Source: Antedon mediterranea (Eukaryota; Echinodermata; Crinoidea; Comatulida; Antedonidae). Taken from it: a stretch of DNA of 64,000 nucleotides. Positions 1 to 14,800 of this stretch are shown here, in pieces. The stretch lies in contig NC_092678.1 in the NCBI RefSeq assembly GCF_964355755.1, forward strand, positions 10,886,922 through 10,950,921. Direction: 5' to 3'. Below the pieces are notes generated by a model that ran no database searches, had not been told where the DNA came from, and saw nothing but the letters and a program-made list of their open reading frames with translations. The position numbers and the translations under genes are program-made. The number at the start of each line of letters is the position of its first letter. The first letter of the stretch is position 1.

Positions 1-3000
1 AACGTTTTTAAAACGATATTAAGCTATTTTGTGCTCTTTGATGTTTTTGTGTAACCAAGTTTCATCGAAATGAACAAAATGGTCTAAAACGTCTCCAAAT
101 GCGATTTGAAGCTTTTCCAAGCACTTTGCTGTTTTTATGTTAACAAGTTTTTTCGAAAATCACAAAATTGTCTAAAACGTCTCAAAATGCGATTTGAAGG
201 TATTCTGAGCACTTTGGTGTTTTTGTGTGAAAAGTTTTAACGAAAAGCTCAAAATGGTCTAAAACGGTTCTAATGTGATTTTAAGCACTTTGATGTTTTT
301 GTACAACCAAGTTTCATCGAAATGCTCAAAATGGTCTAAAACGTTTTTAAAACGATATTAAGCTATTTTGTGCTCTTTGATGTTTTTGTGTAACCAAGTT
401 TTTTCGAAAATCACAAAATGGTCTAAAACGTCTCCAAATGCGATTTGAAGCTTTTCTAAGCACTTTGGTGTTTTTATGTTAACAAGTTTTTTCGAAAATC
501 ACAAAATGGTCTAAAACGTCTCAAAATGCGATTTGAAGGTATTCTGAGCACTTTGGTGTTTTTGTGTGAAAAGTTTTAACGAAATGCTCAAAATGGTCTA
601 AAACGGTTTCTAATGTGATTTTAACCACTTTGATGTTTTTGTGTAACCAAGTTCTTTTCGAAAATCACAAAATGGTATAAAACGTCTCCAAATGCGATTT
701 GAAGCTTTTCTAAGCACTTTGGTGTTTTTATGTTAACAAGTTTTTTCGAAAATCACAAAATGGTCTAAAACGTCTCAAAATGCGATTTGAAGGTATTCTG
801 AGCACTTTGGTGTTTTTGTGTGAAAAGTTTTAACGAAATGCTCAAAATGGTCTAAAACGGTTTCTAATGTGATTTTAACCACTTTGATGTTTTTGTGTAA
901 CCAAGTTTTTTCGAAATTCACAAAATGGTCTAAAACGTCTCCAAATGCGATTTGAAGCTTTTCTAAGCACTTTGGTGTTTTTATGTTAACAAGTTTTTTC
1001 GAAAATCACAAAATGGTCTAAAACGTCTCCAAATGCGATTTGAAGATATTCTGAGCACTTTGGTGTTTTTATGTTAAAAAGTATTTTCGAAAATCACAAA
1101 ATGGTCTAAAACGTCTCCAAATGCGATTTGAAGCTCTTCTGTACACTTTGATGTTTTGTGTGAAAAAGTTTAGTCGAAATGCTCAAAATGGTCTAAAACG
1201 TTTTTAAAACGATATTAAGCTATTTTGTGCTCTTTGATGTTTTTGTGTAACCAAGTTTCATCGAAATGAACAAAATGGTCTAAAACGTCTCCAAATGCGA
1301 TTTGAAGCTTTTCTAAGCACTTTGGTGTTTTTATGTTAACAAGTTTTTTCGAAAATCACAAAATGGTCTAAAACGTCTCCAAATGCGATTTGAAGATATT
1401 CTGAGCACTTTGCTGTTTTTATGTTAACAAGTTTTTTCGAAAATCACAAAATGGTCTAAAACGTCTCAAAATGCTATTTGAAGGTATTCTGAGCACTTTG
1501 GTGTTTTTGTGTGAAAAGTTTTAACGAAATGCTCAAAATGGTCTAAAACGGTTCTAATGTGATTTTAAACACTTTGATGTTTTGTGTGAAAAAGTTTTGT
1601 CAAAATGCTCAAAATGGTCTAAAACGTTTTTAAAACGATATTAAGCTATTTTGTGCTCTTTGATGTTTTTGTATAACCAAGTTTTTTCGAAAATCACAAA
1701 ATGGTCTAAAACGTCTCCAAATGCGATTTGAAGATATTCTGAGCACTTTGGTGTTTTTATGTTAAAAAGTTTTTTCGAAAATCACAAAATGGTCTAAAAC
1801 GTCTCCAAATGCGATTTGAAGATATTCTGAGCACTTTGGTGTTTTTATGTTAAAAAGTTTTTTCGAAAATCACAAAATGGTCTAAAACGTCTCCAAATGC
1901 GATTTGAAGCTATTCTATACACTTTGATGTTTTGTGTTAAAAAGTTTTGTGGAAATGCTCAAAATGGTTTAAAACGTTTTTAAAACGATATTAAGCTATT
2001 TTGTGCTCTTTGATGTTTTTGTGTAACCAAGTTTCATCGAAATGAACAAAATGGTCTAAAACGTCTCCAAATGCGATTTGAAGCTTTTCCAAGCACTTTG
2101 CTGTTTTTATGTTAACAAGTTTTTTCGAAAATCACAAAATTGTCTAAAACGTCTCAAAATGCGATTTGAAGGTATTCTGAGCACTTTGGTGTTTTTGTGT
2201 GAAAAGTTTTAACGAAAAGCTCAAAATGGTCTAAAACGGTTCTAATGTGATTTTAAGCACTTTGATGTTTTTGTACAACCAAGTTTCATCGAAATGCTCA
2301 AAATGGTCTAAAACGTTTTTAAAACGATATTAAGCTATTTTGTGCTCTTTGATGTTTTTGTGTAACCAAGTTTTTTCGAAAATCACAAAATGGTCTAAAA
2401 CGTCTCCAAATGCGATTTGAAGCTTTTCTAAGCACTTTGGTGTTTTTATGTTAACAAGTTTTTTCGAAAATCACAAAATGGTCTAAAACGTCTCAAAATG
2501 CGATTTGAAGGTATTCTGAGCACTTTGGTGTTTTTGTGTGAAAAGTTTTAACGAAATGCTCAAAATGGTCTAAAACGGTTTCTAATGTGATTTTAACCAC
2601 TTTGATGTTTTTGTGTAACCAAGTTCTTTTCGAAAATCACAAAATGGTATAAAACGTCTCCAAATGCGATTTGAAGCTTTTCTAAGCACTTTGGTGTTTT
2701 TATGTTAACAAGTTTTTTCGAAAATCACAAAATGGTCTAAAACGTCTCAAAATGCGATTTGAAGGTATTCTGAGCACTTTGGTGTTTTTGTGTGAAAAGT
2801 TTTAACGAAATGCTCAAAATGGTCTAAAACGGTTTCTAATGTGATTTTAACCACTTTGATGTTTTTGTGTAACCAAGTTTTTTCGAAAATCACAAAATGG
2901 TCTAAAACGTCTCCAAATGCGATTTGAAGCTTTTCTAAGCACTTTGGTGTTTTTATGTTAACAAGTTTTTTCTAAAATCACAAAATGGTCTAAAACGTCT

Positions 3001-3018
3001 CCAAATGCGATTTGAAGC
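1..3018. repeat. Sat-1 higher-order block, two copies 1,972 bp apart
   Basis: Positions 1-~1045 and 1973-~3018 carry the same ordered series of monomer variants, including rare ones such as CACAAAATTGTCTAAAACG and ACGAAAAGCTCAAAATGG, offset by 1,972 bp. They diverge after about 1045/3018, where the next monomer differs. The same opening series recurs at 12130 and 14880. This shows block-wise rather than single-monomer amplification. Confidence 0.85.
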
Positions 3019-6000
3019 TATTCTGTACACTTTGATGTTTTGTGTGAAAAGTTTTAACGAAATGCTCAAAATTGTCTAAAACGGTTTCTAATGTGATTTT
3101 AAGCACTTTGATGTTTTTGTAAAACCAAGTTTCATCGAAATGCACAAAATGGTCTAAAACGTCTCCAAATGCGATTTGAAGCTTTTCCAAGCACTTTGGT
3201 GTTTTTATGTTAACAAGTTTTTTCGAAAATCACAAAATGGTCTAAAACGTCTCCAAATGCGATTTGAAGATATTCTGAGCACTTTGGTGTTTTTATGTTA
3301 AAAAGTATTTTCGAAAATCACAAAATGGTCTAAAACGTCTCCAAATGCGATTTGAAGCTCTTCTGTACACTTTGATGTTTTGTGTGAAAAAGTTTAGTCG
3401 AAATGCTCAAAATGGTCTAAAACGTTTTTAAAACGATATTAAGCTATTTTGTGCTCTTTGATGTTTTTGTGTAACCAAGTTTCATCGAAAATCACAAAAT
3501 GGTCTAAAACGTCTCCAAATGCGATTTGAAGCTTTTCCAAGCACTTTGCTGTTTTTATGTTAACAAGTTTTTTCGAAAATCACAAAATGGTCTAAAACGT
3601 CTCAAAATACGATATTAAGCTGTTTTGTGCACTTTGATGATTTGTGTGAAAAGTTTTAACGAAATGCTCAAAATGGTCTAAAACGGTTTCTAATGTGATT
3701 TTAAGCACTTTGATGTTTTTATGTAGCCAAGTTTTTTCGAAAATCACAAAATGGTCAAAAACGTCTCCAAATGCGATTTGAAGCTTTTCTAAGCACTTTG
3801 GTTTTTTTATGTTAACAAGTTTTTTCGAAAATCACAAAATGGTCTAAAACGTCTTCAAATGCGATTTGAAGATATTCTGAGCACTTTGGTGTTTTTCTGT
3901 TAAAAAGTATTTTCGAAAATCACAAAATGGCCTAAAACGTCTCCAAATGCGATTTGAAGCTATTCTGTACACTTTGATGTTTTGTGTGAAAAAGTTTTGT
4001 CAAAATGCTCAAAATGGTCTAAAACGTTTTTAAAACGATATTAAGCTATTTTGTGCTCTTTGATGTGTTTGTATAACCAAGTTTTTTCGAAAATCACAAA
4101 ATGGTCTAAAACGTCTCCAAATGCGATTTGAAGCTTTTCCAAGCACTTTGCTGTTTTTATGTTAACAATTTTTTTCGAAAATCATAAAATGGTCTAAAAC
4201 GTCTCCAAATGCGATTTGAAGCTATTCTGTACACTTTGATGTTTTGTGTGAAAAGTTTTGTCGAAATGCTCAAAATGGTCTAAAACGTTTTTAAAACGAT
4301 ATTAAGCTATTTTGTGCTCTTTGATGTTTTTGTGTAACCAAGTTTCATCGAAATGAACAAAATGGTCTAAAACGTCTCCAAATGCGATTTGAAGCTTTTC
4401 TAAGCACTTTGGTGTTTTTATGTTAACAAGTTTTTTCGAAAATCACAAAATGGTCTAAAACGTCTCCAAATGCGATTTGAAGATATTCTGAGCACTTTGC
4501 TGTTTTTATGTTAACAAGTTTTTTCGAAAATCACAAAATGGTCTAAAACGTCTCAAAATTCTATTTGAAGGTATTCTGAGCACTTTGGTGTTTTTGTGTG
4601 AAAAGTTTTAACGAAATGCTCAAAATGGTCTAAAACGGTTCTAATGTGATTTTAAGCACTTTGATGTTTTTGTATAACCAAGTTTCATCGAAATGCTCAA
4701 AATGGTCTAAAACGTTTTTAAAAAGATATTAAGCTATTTTGTGCTCTTTGATGTTTTTGTGTAACGAAGTTTCATCGAAATGAACAAAATGGTCTAAAAC
4801 GTCTCCAAATGCGATTTGAAGCTTTTCCAAGCACTTTGCTGTTTTTATGTTAACAAGTTTTTTCGAAAATCACAAAATGGCCTAAAACGTCTCAAAATGC
4901 GATTTCAAGGTATTCTGAGCACTTTGGTGTTTTTGTGTGAAAGGTTTTAACGAAATGCTCAAAATGGTCTAAAACGGTTTCTAATGTGATTTTAAGCACT
5001 TTGATGTTTTTGTATAACCAAGTTTCATCGAAATGCCCAAAATGGTCTAAAACGTCTCCAAATGCGATTTGAAGCTTTTCTAAGCACTTTGCTGTTTTTA
5101 TGTTAACAAGTTTTTTCGAAAATCACAAAATGGTCTAAAACGTCTCCAAATGCGATTTGAAGATATTCTGAGCACTTTGGTGTTTTTATGTTAAAAAGTT
5201 TTTTCGAAAATCACAAAATGGTCTAAAACGTCTCCAAATGCGATTTGAAGATATTCTGAGCACTTTGGTGTTTTTATGTTAAAAAGTTTTTTCGAAAATC
5301 ACAAAATGGTCTAAAACGTCTCCAAATGCGATTTGAAGCTATTCTGTACACTTTGATGTTTTGTGTGAAAAAGTTTTGTCGAAATGCTCAAAATGGTCTA
5401 AAACGTTTTTAAAACGATATTAAGCTATTTTGTGCTCTTTGATGTTTTTGTGTAACCAAGTTTTATCGAAATGAACAAAATGGTCTAAAACGTCTCCAAA
5501 TGCGATTTGAGGCTTTTCTAAGCACTTTGCTGTTTTTATGTTAACAAGTTTTTTCGAAAATCACAAAATGGTCTAAAACGTCTCCAAATGCGATTTGAAG
5601 ATATTCTGAGCACTTTGGTGTTTTTATGTTAAAAAGTTTTTTCGAAAATCACAAAATGGTCTAAAACGTCTCCAAATGCGATTTGAAGATATTCTGAGCA
5701 CTTTGGTGTTTTTATGTTAAAAAGTTTTTTCGAAAATCACAAAATGGTCTAAAACGTCTCCAAATGCGATTTGAAGCTATTCTGTACACTTTGATGTTTT
5801 GTGTGAAAAATTTTTATCGAAATGCTCAAAATGGTCTAAAACGTTTTTAAAACGATATTAAGCTATTTTGTGCTCTTTGATGTTTTTGTGTAACCAAGTT
5901 TTATCGAAATGAACAAAATGGTCTAAAACGTCTCCAAATGCGATTTGAAGCTTTTCCAAGCACTTTGCTGTTTTTATGTTAACAAGTTTTTTCGAAAATC

Positions 6001-6411
6001 ACAAAATGGTCTAAAACGTCTCAAAATGCGATTTGAAGGTATTCTGAGCACTTTGGTGTTTTTGTGTGAAAAGTTTTAACGAAATGCTCAAAATTGTCTA
6101 AAACGGTTTCTAATGTGATTTTAAGCACTTTGATGTTTTTGTAAAACCAAGTTTCATCGAAATGAACAAAATGGTCTAAAATGTCTCCAAATGCGATTTG
6201 AGGCTTTTCCAAGCACTTTGCTGTTTTTATGTTAACAAGCTTTTTCGAAAATCACAAAATGGTCTAAAACGTCTCCAAATGCGATTTGAAGATATTCTGA
6301 GCACTTTGGTGTTTTTATGTTAAAAAGTTTTTTCGAAAATCACAAAATGGTCTAAAACGTCTCCAAATGCGATTTGAAGATATTCTAAGCACTTTGGTGT
6401 TTTTATGTTAA

Positions 6412-9400
6412 CAAGTTTTTTCGAAAATCACAAAATGGTCTAAAACGTCTCCAAATGCGATTTGAAGATATTCTGAGCACTTTGGTGTTTTTCTGTTAAA
6501 AAGTATTTTCGAAAATCACAAAATGGTCTAAAACGTCTCCAAATGCAATTTGAAGCTATTCTGTACACTTTGATGTTTTGTGTGAAAAAGTTTTGTCAAA
6601 ATGCTCAAAATGGTCTAAAACGTTTTTAAAACGATATTAAGCTATTTTGTGCTCTTTGATGTTTTTGTATAACCAAGTTTTTTCGAAAATCACAAAATGG
6701 TCTAAAACGTCTCCAAATGCGATTTGAAGCTTTTCTAAACACTTTGGTGTTTTTATGTTAACAAGTTTTTTCGAAAATCACAAAATGGTCTAAAACGTCT
6801 CCAAATCCGATTTGAAGCTATTCTGTACACTTTGATGTTTTGTGTGAAAAAGTTTTGTCGAAATGCTCAAAATGGTCTAAAACGTTTTTAAAACGATATT
6901 AAGCTATTTTGTGCTCTTTGATGTTTTTGTGTAACTCAGTTTCATCGATATGAACAAAATGGTCTAAAACGTCTCAAAATGCGATTTGAAGGTATTCTGA
7001 GCACTTTGGTGTTTTTGGGTGAAAAGTTTTAACGAAATGCTCAAAATGGTCTAAAACGGTTTCTAATGTGATTTTAAGCACTTTGAAGTATTTGTAAAAA
7101 CAAGTTTCATCGAAATGCACAAAATAGTCTAAAACGTCTCCAAATGCGATTTGAAGCTTTTCTAAGCACTTTGGTGTTTTTATGTTAACAAGTTTTTTCG
7201 AAAATCACAAAATGGTCTAAAACGTCTCCATATGCGATTTGAAGATATTCTGAGCACTTTGGTGTTTTTATGTTAAAAAGTATTTTCGAAAATCACAAAA
7301 TGGTCTAAAACGTCTCCAAATGCGATTTGAAGCTCTTCTGTACACTTTGATGTTTTGTGTGAAAAAGTTTAGTCGAAATGCTCAAAATGGTCTAAAACGT
7401 TTTTAAAACGATATTAAGCTATTTTGTGCTCTTTGATGTTTTTGTGTAACCAAGTTTCATCGAAATGAACAAAATGGTCTAAAACGTCTCCAAATGCGAT
7501 TTGAAGCTTTTCTAAGCACTTTGGTGTTTTTATGTTAACAAGTTTTTTCGAAAATCACAAAATGGTCTAAAACGTCTCCAAATGCGATTTGAAGATATTC
7601 TGAGCACTTTGCTGTTTTTATGTTAACAAGTTTTTTCGAAAATCACAAAATGGTCTAAAACGTCTCAAAATGCTATTTGAAGGTATTCTGAGCACTTTGG
7701 TGTTTTTGTGTGAAAAGTTTTAACGAAATGCTCAAAATGGTCTAAAACGGTTCTAATGTGATTTTAAACACTTTGATGTTTTGTGTGAAAAAGTTTTGTC
7801 AAAATGCTCAAAATGGTCTAAAACGTTTTTAAAACGATATTAAGCTATTTTGTGCTCTTTGATGTTTTTGTATAACCAAGTTTTTTCGAAAATCACAAAA
7901 TGGTCTAAAACGTCTCCAAATGCGATTTGAAGATATTCTGAGCACTTTGGTGTTTTTCTGTTAAAAAGTATTTTCGAAAATCACAAAATGGTCTAAAACG
8001 TCTCCAAATGCAATTTGAAGCTATTCTGTACACTTTGATGTTTTGTGTGAAAAAGTTTTGTCAAAATGCTCAAAATGGTCTAAAACGTTTTTAAAACGAT
8101 ATTAAGCTATTTTGTGCTCTTTGATGTTTTTGTATAACCAAGTTTTTTCGAAAATCACAAAATGGTCTAAAACGTCTCCAAATGCGATTTGAAGCTTTTC
8201 TAAACACTTTGGTGTTTTTATGTTAACAAGTTTTTTCGAAAATCACAAAATGGTCTAAAACGTCTCCAAATCCGATTTGAAGCTATTCTGTACACTTTGA
8301 TGTTTTGTGTGAAAAAGTTTTGTCGAAATGCTCAAAATGGTCTAAAACGTTTTTAAAACGATATTAAGCTATTTTGTGCTCTTTGATGTTTTTGTGTAAC
8401 TCAGTTTCATCGATATGAACAAAATGGTCTAAAACGTCTCAAAATGCGATTTGAAGGTATTCTGAGCACTTTGGTGTTTTTGGGTGAAAAGTTTTAACGA
8501 AATGCTCAAAATGGTCTAAAACGGTTTCTAATGTGATTTTAAGCACTTTGAAGTATTTGTAAAAACAAGTTTCATCGAAATGCACAAAATAGTCTAAAAC
8601 GTCTCCAAATGCGATTTGAAGCTTTTCTAAGCACTTTGGTGTTTTTATGTTAACAAGTTTTTTCGAAAATCACAAAATGGTCTAAAACGTCTCCATATGC
8701 GATTTGAAGATATTCTGAGCACTTTGGTGTTTTTATGTTAAAAAGTATTTTCGAAAATCACAAAATGGTCTAAAACGTCTCCAAATGCGATTTGAAGCTC
8801 TTCTGTACACTTTGATGTTTTGTGTGAAAAAGTTTAGTCGAAATGCTCAAAATGGTCTAAAACGTTTTTAAAACGATATTAAGCTATTTTGTGCTCTTTG
8901 ATGTTTTTGTGTAACCAAGTTTCATCGAAATGAACAAAATGGTCTAAAACGTCTCCAAATGCGATTTGAAGCTTTTCTAAGCACTTTGGTGTTTTTATGT
9001 TAACAAGTTTTTTCGAAAATCACAAAATGGTCTAAAACGTCTCCAAATGCGATTTGAAGATATTCTGAGCACTTTGCTGTTTTTATGTTAACAAGTTTTT
9101 TCGAAAATCACAAAATGGTCTAAAACGTCTCAAAATGCTATTTGAAGGTATTCTGAGCACTTTGGTGTTTTTGTGTGAAAAGTTTTAACGAAATGCTCAA
9201 AATGGTCTAAAACGGTTCTAATGTGATTTTAAACACTTTGATGTTTTGTGTGAAAAAGTTTTGTCAAAATGCTCAAAATGGTCTAAAACGTTTTTAAAAC
9301 GATATTAAGCTATTTTGTGCTCTTTGATGTTTTTGTATAACCAAGTTTTTTCGAAAATCACAAAATGGTCTAAAACGTCTCCAAATGCGATTTGAAGATA

Positions 9401-9422
9401 TTCTGAGCACTTTGGTGTTTTT
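6412..9422. repeat. Sat-1 tandem duplication of a 1,465-bp block
   Basis: Sequence from about 6412 to 7957 repeats from about 7877 to 9422 at a constant offset of 1,465 bp. Private variants are shared at the same offset: CTGTTAAAAAGTATTTTCG (near 6492 and 7957), AATGCAATTTGAAG (6543 and 8008), CCAAATCCGATTTG, and TTTTTGGGTGAAAAG (7012 and 8477). The private variants make recent unequal exchange or replication slippage the simplest explanation. Confidence 0.85.
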
Positions 9423-11849
9423 ATGTTAAAAAGTTTTTTCGAAAATCACAAAATGGTCTAAAACGTCTCCAAATGCGATTTGAAGATATTCTGAGCACTT
9501 TGGTGTTTTTATGTTAAAAAGTTTTTTCGAAAATCACAAAATGGTCTAAAACGTCTCCAAATGCGATTTGAAGCTATTCTATACACTTTGATGTTTTGTG
9601 TTAAAAAGTTTTGTCGAAATGCTCAAAATGGTTTAAAACGTTTTTAAAACGATATTAAGCTATTTTGTGCTCTTTGATGTTTTTGTGTAACCAAGTTTCA
9701 TCGAAATGAACAAAATGGTCTAAAACGTTTTTAAAACTATATTAAGCTATTTTGTGCTCTTTGATGTTTTTGTGTAACCAAGTTTTTTCGAAAATCACAA
9801 AATGGTCTAAAACGTCTCCAAATGCGATTTGAAGCTTTTCTAAGCACTTTGGTGTTAACAAGTTTTTTCGAAAATCACAAAATGGTCTAAAACGTCTCAA
9901 AATGCGATTTGAAGGTATTCTGAGCACTTTGGTGTTTTTGTGTGAAAAGTTTTAACGAAATGCTCAAAATGGTCTAAAACGGTTTCTAATGTGATTTTAA
10001 CCACTTTGATGTTTTTGTGTAACCAAGTTCTTTTCGAAAATCACAAAATGGTCTAAAACGTCTCCAAATGCGATTTGAAGCTTTTCTAAGCACTTTGGTG
10101 TTTTTATGTTAACAAGTTTTTTTGAAAATCACAAAATGGTCTAAAACGTCTCAAAATGCGATTTGAAGGTATTCTGAGCACTTTGGTGTTTTTGTGTGAA
10201 AAGTTTTAACGAAATGCTCAAAATGGTCTAAAACGGTTTCTAATGTGATTTTAACCACTTTGATGTTTTTGTGTAACCAAGTTTTTTCGAAAATCACAAA
10301 ATGGTCTAAAACGTCTCCAAATGCGATTTGAAGCTTTTCTAAGCACTTTGGTGTTTTTATGTTAACAAGTTTTTTCGAAAATCACAAAATGGTCTAAAAC
10401 GTCTCCAAATGCGATTTGAAGATATTCTGAGCACTTTGGTGTTTTTCTGTTAAAAAGTATTTTCGAAAATCACAAAATGGTCTAAAACGTCTCCAAATGC
10501 AATTTGAAGCTATTCTGTACACTTTGATGTTTTGTGTGAAAAAGTTTTGTCAAAATGCTCAAAATGGTCTAAAACGGTTTCTAATGTGATTTTAACCACT
10601 TTGATGTTTTTGTGTAACCAAGTTCTTTTCGAAAATCACAAAATGGTCTAAAACGTCTCCAAATGCGATTTGAAGCTTTTCTAAGCACTTTGGTGTTTTT
10701 ATGTTAACAAGTTTTTTCGAAAATCACAAAATGGTCTAAAACGTCTCAAAATGCGATTTGAAGGTATTCTGAGCACTTTGGTGTTTTTGTGTGAAAAGTT
10801 TTAACGAAATGCTCAAAATGGTCTAAAACGGTTTCTAATGTGATTTTAACAACTTTGATGTTTTTGTGTAACCAAGTTTTTTCGAAAATCACAAAATGGT
10901 CTAAAACGTCTCCAAATGCGATTTGAAGCTTTTCTAAGCACTTTGGTGTTTTTATGTTAACAAGTTTTTTCGAAAATCACAAAATGGTCTAAAACGTCTC
11001 CAAATGCGATTTGAAGATATTCTGAGCACTTTGGTGTTTTTCTGTTAAAAAGTATTTTCGAAAATCACAAAATGGTCTAAAACGTCTCCAAATGCAATTT
11101 GAAGCTATTCTGTACACTTTGATGTTTTGTGTGAAAAAGTTTTGTCAAAATGCTCAAAATGGTCTAAAACGTTTTTAAAACGATATTAAGCTATTTTGTG
11201 CTCTTTGATGTTTTTGTATAACCAAGTTTTTTCGAAAATCACAAAATGGTCTAAAACGTCTCCAAATGCGATTTGAAGCTTTTCTAAACACTTTGGTGTT
11301 TTTATGTTAACAAGTTTTTTCGAAAATCACAAAGTGGTCTAAAACGTCTCCAAATCCGATTTGAAGCTATTCTGTACACTTTGATGTTTTGTGTGAAAAA
11401 GTTTTTTCGAAATGCTCAAAATGGTCTAAAACGTTTTTAAAACGATATTAAGCTATTTTGTGCTCTTTGATGTTTTTGTGTAACCAAGTTTCATCGATAT
11501 GAACAAAATGGTCTAAAACGTCTCAAAATGCGATTTGAAGGTATTCTGAGCACTTTGGTGTTTTTATGTTAACAAGTTTTTTCGAAAATCACAAAATGGT
11601 CTAAAACGTCTCCAAATGCGATTTGAAGATATTCTGAGCACTTTGGTGTTTTTATGTTAAAAAGTATTTTCGAAAATCACAAAATGGTCTAAAACGTCTC
11701 CAAATGCGATTTGAAGCTCTTCTGTACACTTTGATGTTTTGTGTGAAAAAGTTTAGTCGAAATGCTCAAAATGGTCTAAAACGTTTTTAAAACGATATTA
11801 AGCTATTTTGTGCTCTTTGATGTTTTTGTGTAACCAAGTTTCATCGAAA

Positions 11850-14800
11850 ATCACAAAATGGTCTAAAACGTCTCCAAATGCGATTTGAAGATATTCTGAG
11901 CACTTTGGTGTTTTTATGTTAACAAGTTTTTTCGAAAATCACAAAATGGTCTAAAACGTCTCCAAATGCGATTTGAAGATATTCTGAGCACTTTGGTGTT
12001 TTTATGTTAAAAAGTTTTTTCGAAAATCACAAAATGGTCTAAAACGTCTCCAAATGCGATTTGAAGCTATTCTATACACTTTGATGTTTTGTGTTAAAAA
12101 GTTTTGTCGAAATGCTCAAAATGGTTTAAAACGTTTTTAAAACGATATTAAGCTATTTTGTGCTCTTTGATGTTTTTGTGTAACCAAGTTTCATCGAAAT
12201 GAACAAAATGGTCTAAAACGTCTCCAAATGCGATTTGAAGCTTTTCCAAGCACTTTGCTGTTTTTATGTTAACAAGTTTTTTCGAAAATCACAAAATTGT
12301 CTAAAACGTCTCAAAATGCGATTTGAAGGTATTCTGAGCACTTTGGTGTTTTTGTGTGAAAAGTTTTAACGAAAAGCTCAAAATGGTCTAAAACGGTTCT
12401 AATGTGATTTTAAGCACTTTGATGTTTTTGTACAACCAAGTTTCATCGAAATGCTCAAAATGGTCTAAAACGTTTTTAAAAACGATATTAAGCTATTTTG
12501 TGCTCTTTGATGTTTTTGTGTAACCAAGTTTTTTCGAAAATCACCAAATGGTCTAAAACGTCTCCAAATGCGATTTGAAGCTTTTCTAAGCACTTTGGTG
12601 TTTTTATGTTAACAAGTTTTTTCGAAAATCACAAAATGGTCTAAAACGTCTCAAAATGCGATTTGAAGGTATTCTGAGCACTTTGGTGTTTTTGTGTGAA
12701 AAGTTTTAACGAAATGCTCAAAATGGTCTAAAACGGTTTCTAATGTGATTTTAACCACTTTGATGTTTTTGTGTAACCAAGTTCTTTTCGAAAATCACAA
12801 AATGGTCTAAAACGTCTCCAAATGCGATTTGAAGCTTTTCTAAGCACTTTGGTGTTTTTATGTTAACAAGTTTTTTCGAAAATCACAAAATGGTCTAAAA
12901 CGTCTCAAAATGCGATTTGAAGGTATTCTGAGCACTTTGGTGTTTTTGTGTGAAAATTTTTAACGAAATGCTCAAAATGGTCTAAAACGGTTTCTAATGT
13001 GATTTTAACAACTTTGATGTTTTTGTGTAACCAAGTTTTTTCGAAAATCACAAAATGGTCTAAAACGTCTCCAAATGCGATTTGAAGCTTTTCTAAGCAC
13101 TTTGGTGTTTTTATGTTAACAAGTTTTTTCGAAAATCACAAAATGGTCTAAAACGTCTCCAAATGCGATTTGAAGATATTCTGAGCACTTTGGTGTTTTT
13201 CTGTTAAAAAGTATTTTCGAAAATCACAAAATGGTCTAAAACGTCTCCAAATGCAATTTGAAGCTATTCTGTACACTTTGATGTTTTGTGTGAAAAAGTT
13301 TTGTCAAAATGCTCAAAATGGTCTAAAACGTTTTTAAAACGATATTAAGCTATTTTGTGCTCTTTGATGTTTTTGTATAACCAAGTTTTTTCGAAAATCA
13401 CAAAATGGTCTAAAACGTCTCCAAATGCGATTTGAAGCTTTTCTAAACACTTTGGTGTTTTTATGTTAACAAGTTTTTTCGAAAATCACAAAATGGTCTA
13501 AAACGTCTCCAAATCCGATTTGAAGCTATTCTGTACACTTTGATGTTTTGTGTGAAAAAGTTTTGTCGAAATGCTCAAAATGGTCTAAAACGTTTTTAAA
13601 ACGATATTAAGCTATTTTGTGCTCTTTGATGTTTTTGTGTAACCAAGTTTCATCGATATGAACAAAATGGTCTAAAACGTCTCAAAATGCGATTTGAAGG
13701 TATTCTGAGCACTTTGGTGTTTTTGGGTGAAAAGTTTTAACGAAATGCTCAAAATGGTCTAAAACGGTTTCTAATGTGATTTTAAGCACTTTGAAGTATT
13801 TGTAAAAACAAGTTTCATCGAAATGCACAAAATAGTCTAAAACGTCTCCAAATGCGATTTGAAGCTTTTCTAAGCACTTTGGTGTTTTTATGTTAACAAG
13901 TTTTTTCGAAAATCACAAAATGGTCTAAAACGTCTCCAAATGCGATTTGAAGATATTCTGAGCACTTTGGTGTTTTTATGTTAAAAAGTATTTTCGAAAA
14001 TCACAAAATGGTCTAAAACGTCTCCAAATGCGATTTGAAGCTCTTCTGTACACTTTGATGTTTTGTGTGAAAAAGTTTAGTCGAAATGCTCAAAATGGTC
14101 TAAAACGTTTTTAAAACGATATTAAGCTATTTTGTGCTCTTTGATGTTTTTGTGTAACCAAGTTTCATCGAAATGAACAAAATGGTCTAAAACGTCTCCA
14201 AATGCGATTTGAAGCTTTTCTAAGCACTTTGGTGTTTTTATGTTAACAAGTTTTTTCGAAAATCACAAAATGGTCTAAAACGTCTCCAAATGCGATTTGA
14301 AGATATTCTGAGCACTTTGCTGTTTTTATGTTAACAAGTTTTTTCGAAAATCACAAAATGGTCTAAAACGTCTCAAAATGCTATTTGAAGGTATTCTGAG
14401 CACTTTGGTGTTTTTGTGTGAACAGTTTTAACGAAATGCTCAAAATGGTCTAAAACGGTTCTAATGTGATTTTAAACACTTTGATGTTTTGTGTGAAAAA
14501 GTTTTGTCAAAATGCTCAAAATGGTCTAAAACGTTTTTAAAACGATATTAAGCTATTTTGTGCTCTTTGATGTTTTTGTATAACCAAGTTTTTTCGAAAA
14601 TCACAAAATGGTCTAAAACCTCTCCAAATGCGATTTGAAGATATTCTGAGCACTTTGGTGTTTTTATGTTAAAAAGTTTTTTCGAAAATCACAAAATGGT
14701 CTAAAACGTCTCCAAATGCGATTTGAAGATATTCTGAGCACTTTGGTGTTTTTATGTTAAAAAGTTTTTTCGAAAATCACAAAATGGTCTAAAACGTCTC

